A stretch of 8,334 nucleotides of DNA. Source: Acidimicrobiia bacterium. GTDB lineage: Bacteria > Actinomycetota > Acidimicrobiia > Acidimicrobiales > Iamiaceae. Position 1 is the first letter of the stretch, and each line of letters opens with the position of its first letter. Below the pieces are notes generated by a model. The model searched no databases, was not told the DNA's origin, and saw only the letters and a program-made list of their open reading frames with translations. Shown one piece after another: positions 6,002 through 8,334 of the stretch. The position numbers and the translations under genes are program-made. The DNA is taken from the NCBI GenBank assembly GCA_019247975.1, contig JAFBAD010000365.1, forward strand, positions 1 to 8,334. The letters are read 5' to 3'.

Positions 6002-6034
6002 GGCCTGCCCGGGCAGGCCTGAAGTCCCGGGAAC
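5987..6034. repeat. 48-bp direct repeat, copy 2
   Basis: Second copy of the sequence at 4941-4988 (45/48 identical). It codes for the last four codons and stop of the winged-helix gene, giving the same C-terminal LSGT as the oxidoreductase. Unlike copy 1 it retains the perfect inner palindrome at 6001-6020, so it looks like the more intact form. Confidence 0.95.
5988..6033. terminator. Nested palindromic hairpin, probable bidirectional terminator (copy 2)
   Basis: The outer arms TTTCCGGGAC (5988-5997) and GTCCCGGGAA (6024-6033) pair over 10 positions with one G-U. Inside them AGGCCTGCCCGGGCAGGCCT (6001-6020) is a perfect 20-bp palindrome. It lies between convergent genes: the winged-helix stop at 5999-6001 is inside it and the serC stop starts 8 bp beyond it. 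There is no U-tract, as for the other hairpins in this window, so termination is inferred from place and stability. Confidence 0.75.
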
Positions 6035-6041
6035 GTCGGGG

Positions 6042-7187
6042 CTAGCTGAGCGCGCTCACGACGTGGTCGATGCACTTCGTGAGCGCCACCACGTCGTCGG
6101 GCTCGATGGCCGGGAACAGCGCGATGCGCAGCTGGTTGCGGCCGAGCTTGCGGTAGCTCTCGGTGTCCACGATGCCGTTGGCCCGCAGGATCGAGGAGAC
6201 GGTGGTGGCCTCCACGCGGTCGTCGAGGTCGATCGTCGCGACGACGTGGCTGCGGTGCGCCGGCTCCGTGACGAACGGCGTGGCGAACTCGGACGCGTCG
6301 GCCCACCCGTAGATCGCCTCGGCCGAGCGGTCGCACCGGCTGGCCGCCCAGCGCAGCCCGCCCTGGTGGTTGATCCACTCGATCTGCTGGACCGCGAGGA
6401 AGATCGTGGCCAGCGCCGGCGTGTTGTAGGTCTGGTCGAGTCGCGAGTTGTCGAGCGCGATGCCGAGGTCGATCGACGCCGGGATCCACCGGTCCGATGC
6501 CTTGATCCGCTCGATGCGCTCGATGGCGGCCGGGGAGCAGGCCGCCAGCCAGAGCCCGCCGTCGGAGGCGAGGCACTTCTGCGGCGCGAAGTAGTAGGCG
6601 TCCACCTCGGTCGGGTCGAACATCAGCCCACCGGCGGCCGAGGTCGCGTCGACCGCGACCAGCGCGCCCGCATCGGCGCCGTCGACCCGCCCGGGCTCCA
6701 CCGCGACGCCGGTCGAGGTCTCGTTGTGCGTGAGGGCGTACAGGTCGACGCCCTCTTCAGCGACCGCCACCGGCGCGGTGCCCGGATCGCTCTTCGGCAT
6801 CGACGGCTCGTCGAGGAACGGGGCCGCCGTCGCCGCCGCCGCGAACTTCGAGGAGAACTCGCCGAACACGAGGTGCTGGCTGCGCCGTTCGATGAGGCCG
6901 AAGACCGCGGCGTCCCAGAACACGGTCGTCCCGCCGTTGCCGAGGAGCACCTCGTAGCCGTCGGGCAGCGCGAACAGCTCCGCGATGCCGTTGCGGAGCC
7001 GGCTCACCATGAACCGCACGGTCGCCTGGCGGTGGCTGGTGCCGAGGAACTCGCCCGCCTCCGCGGCCAGCGCGTCGACCGCCTCCTGGCGGACCTTGGA
7101 CGGCCCGCACCCGAAGCGGCCGTCGGACGGCAGGAGTTCTGCGGGGATGCGAATGTCTGGCCTGATATCGGAATGGGGGCCGTCCAC
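6042..7187 (-). CDS. serC: Phosphoserine aminotransferase, actinobacterial type
   Basis: A 381-residue PLP enzyme that converts 3-phosphohydroxypyruvate and glutamate to O-phosphoserine in serine biosynthesis; some relatives also serve pyridoxine biosynthesis. Visible features: N-terminal IPAELLPSDGRFGCGPSKVR (14-33), GTSHRQ (49-54), LLGNGGTTVFWDA (81-93), LTHNETSTG (152-160), VAVDATSAAGG (177-187, PLP-ring Asp180) and YFAPQKCLASDGG (199-211) with the PLP lysine at Lys204. The C-terminal ESYRKLGRNQLRIALFP is typical of the mycobacterial-type SerC. The start is GTG 7187; no ATG lies nearby, and family proteins begin shortly before the IPAELLP block. There is no Shine-Dalgarno, but a GATAGT box (plus-strand 7196-7201) ends 8 nt before the GTG, in line with a leaderless start. 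It is divergent from an aspartate aminotransferase gene and convergent with the winged-helix gene. Confidence 0.95.
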   Translation of the reverse strand: MDGPHSDIRPDIRIPAELLPSDGRFGCGPSKVRQEAVDALAAEAGEFLGTSHRQATVRFMVSRLRNGIAELFALPDGYEVLLGNGGTTVFWDAAVFGLIERRSQHLVFGEFSSKFAAAATAAPFLDEPSMPKSDPGTAPVAVAEEGVDLYALTHNETSTGVAVEPGRVDGADAGALVAVDATSAAGGLMFDPTEVDAYYFAPQKCLASDGGLWLAACSPAAIERIERIKASDRWIPASIDLGIALDNSRLDQTYNTPALATIFLAVQQIEWINHQGGLRWAASRCDRSAEAIYGWADASEFATPFVTEPAHRSHVVATIDLDDRVEATTVSSILRANGIVDTESYRKLGRNQLRIALFPAIEPDDVVALTKCIDHVVSALS

Positions 7188-7230
7188 GATCTGCCACTAT
7201 CGCGATCTGTCTCCGAAGGAAGGAAATCCG
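7188..7230. promoter_or_regulatory. 43-bp divergent promoter region between serC and the aminotransferase
   Basis: The minus strand shows GATAGT (plus-strand 7196-7201), 8 nt before the serC GTG. The plus strand shows CACTAT at 7195-7200, a -10-like box that would give the aminotransferase mRNA a leader of roughly 24 nt. The two boxes use the same base pairs. The heptamer CGATCTG occurs at 7187-7193 and again at 7203-7209, flanking the boxes, and could be a regulator site. All inferred from sequence pattern. Confidence 0.4.
7218..7225 (+). promoter_or_regulatory. Strong Shine-Dalgarno deciding a TTG start
   Basis: GGAAGGAA at 7218-7225 lies 5 nt before TTG 7231. It is the only strong Shine-Dalgarno seen before any gene in this window and supports the TTG as start, since no ATG or GTG lies in frame nearby that would keep the family N-terminus. 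Confidence 0.8.
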
Positions 7231-8334
7231 TTGCCGCGCATCTCCGAGCGGGTCGCTGCCATCGCCGAATCCGCCACGTTGGCGGTCGATGCCAAGGCCA
7301 AGGCGCTCAAGGCAGCCGGTGAGCCGGTCATCGGCTTCGGGGCCGGCGAACCCGACTTCCCGACGCCCGAGCACATCGTCGAGGCGGCCGCCGAGGCCTG
7401 CCGCGACCCCCGCAACCACCGCTACACGCCCGCCGGTGGCCTGCCGGAGCTCAAGGAGGCGATCGCGGCGAAGACGCTGCGCGACTCCGGCTACCAGGTC
7501 GATCCGAGCCAGGTGATCGTCACCAACGGCGGCAAGCACGCGATCTTCGACGCGGTCATCACGCTGATCGACCCGGGCGACGAGGTCCTCCTGCCTGCGC
7601 CCTACTGGACCACGTACCCCGAGCCGGTGCGCTTCGCCGGCGGCGTCGTGGTCGAGCTGCCCACCGACGAGACGACCGGGTTCCGGGTCACCGTCGAGCA
7701 GCTCGAGGCGGCCCGAACCCCCAAGACCAAGATGCTGATCTTCGTGTCGCCGTCCAACCCGACCGGCGCGGTGTACCCGCGCGAAGAGGTCGAGGCGATC
7801 GGCCGGTGGGCGGTCGAGCACGACATCTGGGTGCTGACCGACGAGATCTACGAGCACCTCACCTTCGGCGACAACGAGTTCAGCTCGATCGTGGTCGAGG
7901 TGCCCGAGCTCGCCGAGCGTTGCGTGGTCGTCAACGGCGTGGCCAAGACCTACGCGATGACCGGTTGGCGGGTCGGCTGGATGATCGGCCCGAACGACGT
8001 GGTGAAGGCGGCCGCGAACCTGCAGTCGCACCTCACCTCCAACGTCGCCAACGTGTCCCAGCGGGCAGCCATCGCCGCGCTCAGCGGCGGGCTCGACGAC
8101 GTGGCCCGCATGCGGGAGGCGTTCGAGCGGCGCGGCCGCACGATGTGGCACCTGCTCCAGGGCATCGACGGCGTCACCTGCATCGAGCCGCAAGGCGCGT
8201 TCTACGGGTTCCCGAACGTGACCGGCGTGTTCGATCGACCGATCAAGGGCCAGAAGGTCTCGTCGTCGATGGACCTCGCCGCGCTGATCCTCGACGAGGT
8301 GAAGGTCGCGGTGGTCCCCGGTGAGGCCTTCAGC
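7231..8334 (+). CDS. aspC: Aspartate aminotransferase, class I (class Ib-like), 3' end cut by window
   Basis: The first 368 residues of a fold-type I PLP aminotransferase; about 30 residues are missing beyond the window, judging from a usual length near 400. Motifs: GAGEPDFPTPEHI (37-49), HRYTPAGGLPELKEAIA (63-79), TNGGKHAIFD (98-107), PAPYWTTYPE (122-131), SPSNPTGA (173-180, Asn176), TDEIYEH (203-209, Asp204/Tyr207) and NGVAKTYAMTGWRVGW (235-250) with PLP lysine Lys239. The last visible residues, VVPGEAFS, are the usual block just before the C-terminal substrate-binding arginine. It most likely exchanges the amino group between aspartate and 2-oxoglutarate. The short-arm class Ib form (GGK after TN) is also found in enzymes that aminate prephenate or act on tyrosine, so specificity is not certain. 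The TTG start is supported by a strong Shine-Dalgarno. Divergent from serC. Confidence 0.93.
   Translation, partial: MPRISERVAAIAESATLAVDAKAKALKAAGEPVIGFGAGEPDFPTPEHIVEAAAEACRDPRNHRYTPAGGLPELKEAIAAKTLRDSGYQVDPSQVIVTNGGKHAIFDAVITLIDPGDEVLLPAPYWTTYPEPVRFAGGVVVELPTDETTGFRVTVEQLEAARTPKTKMLIFVSPSNPTGAVYPREEVEAIGRWAVEHDIWVLTDEIYEHLTFGDNEFSSIVVEVPELAERCVVVNGVAKTYAMTGWRVGWMIGPNDVVKAAANLQSHLTSNVANVSQRAAIAALSGGLDDVARMREAFERRGRTMWHLLQGIDGVTCIEPQGAFYGFPNVTGVFDRPIKGQKVSSSMDLAALILDEVKVAVVPGEAFS

Noticed and set aside
4941..6034. The repeat-gene-repeat unit as an insertion sequence or transposon
   Set aside because: No transposase, no inverted terminal repeats around the unit, and no short target duplication beyond the 48-bp repeats themselves. 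Kept only as a possible recombination cassette.
5998..6045. Tiny ORF in repeat copy 2 (MRPARAGLKSRERRG)
   Set aside because: It mirrors the start of the winged-helix gene but ends after 15 residues; best read as the repeat's chance coding content.
5398..6576. Minus-strand open frame spanning the winged-helix gene end and serC
   Set aside because: Runs through the palindromic terminator and out of frame across serC; shadow.
6757..8193. Minus-strand open frame of about 480 codons across serC and the aminotransferase
   Set aside because: Antisense shadow; the PLP-lysine motifs are in the opposing or alternative frames.
1..8334. tRNA, rRNA, riboswitch or CRISPR array
   Set aside because: No cloverleaf, rRNA-like stretch, regularly spaced repeat set or leader long enough for a riboswitch was seen; all intergenic gaps are under 90 bp.

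Overview
The window is GC-rich, tightly packed bacterial DNA with no rRNA, tRNA, CRISPR array or recognisable insertion sequence. High GC, GTG/TTG starts, an F420-type luciferase-like oxidoreductase and an actinobacterial-type phosphoserine aminotransferase point to an actinobacterium. The style (very short intergenic gaps, probable leaderless starts) would suit Acidimicrobiia, but that placement is a guess.

Layout. (1) 2-1245 (+): the 3' end of a GAF-domain protein gene, coupled by a GTGA overlap to a small cytoplasmic-looking subtilisin-family (S8) protease. The pair closes with a perfect 20-bp inverted repeat (1243-1283) that includes the protease stop codon and faces a convergent gene. 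(2) 1288-3991 (-): a ferredoxin/metallo-beta-lactamase-fold fusion protein lies downstream of an acyl-CoA synthetase. The 82-bp gap between them holds a perfect 18-bp stem (2170-2224) and a probable -10 box. (3) 4017-6001 (+): an LLM-class F420-dependent oxidoreductase, divergent from the synthetase across only 25 bp, is followed with an ATGA overlap by a winged-helix (HTH_42, YcaQ/AlkZ-like) protein. Both genes end in the same 48-bp sequence (45/48 identical), which codes for the C-terminal LSGT, contains the stop and folds as a hairpin. (4) 6042-7187 (-): phosphoserine aminotransferase (serC), convergent with the winged-helix gene. (5) 7231-8334 (+): a class I aspartate aminotransferase with a TTG start behind a strong Shine-Dalgarno, divergent from serC and cut by the window end.

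Most of the window is housekeeping or lipid and amino-acid metabolism: two aminotransferases sharing a divergent promoter region, and a CoA ligase next to an F420 enzyme. The less ordinary items are the GAF-subtilase pair with no secretion signal or classical propeptide, the 48-bp repeats bracketing the winged-helix gene so that its first 12 codons lie inside the upstream gene's hairpin, and a recurring TAnnnT-like box 7-8 nt before four start codons, which suggests leaderless transcription. I did not find a clear multi-gene defence or biosynthetic system. The GAF-subtilase pair is the best candidate for something undescribed, but its upstream partners lie outside the window.
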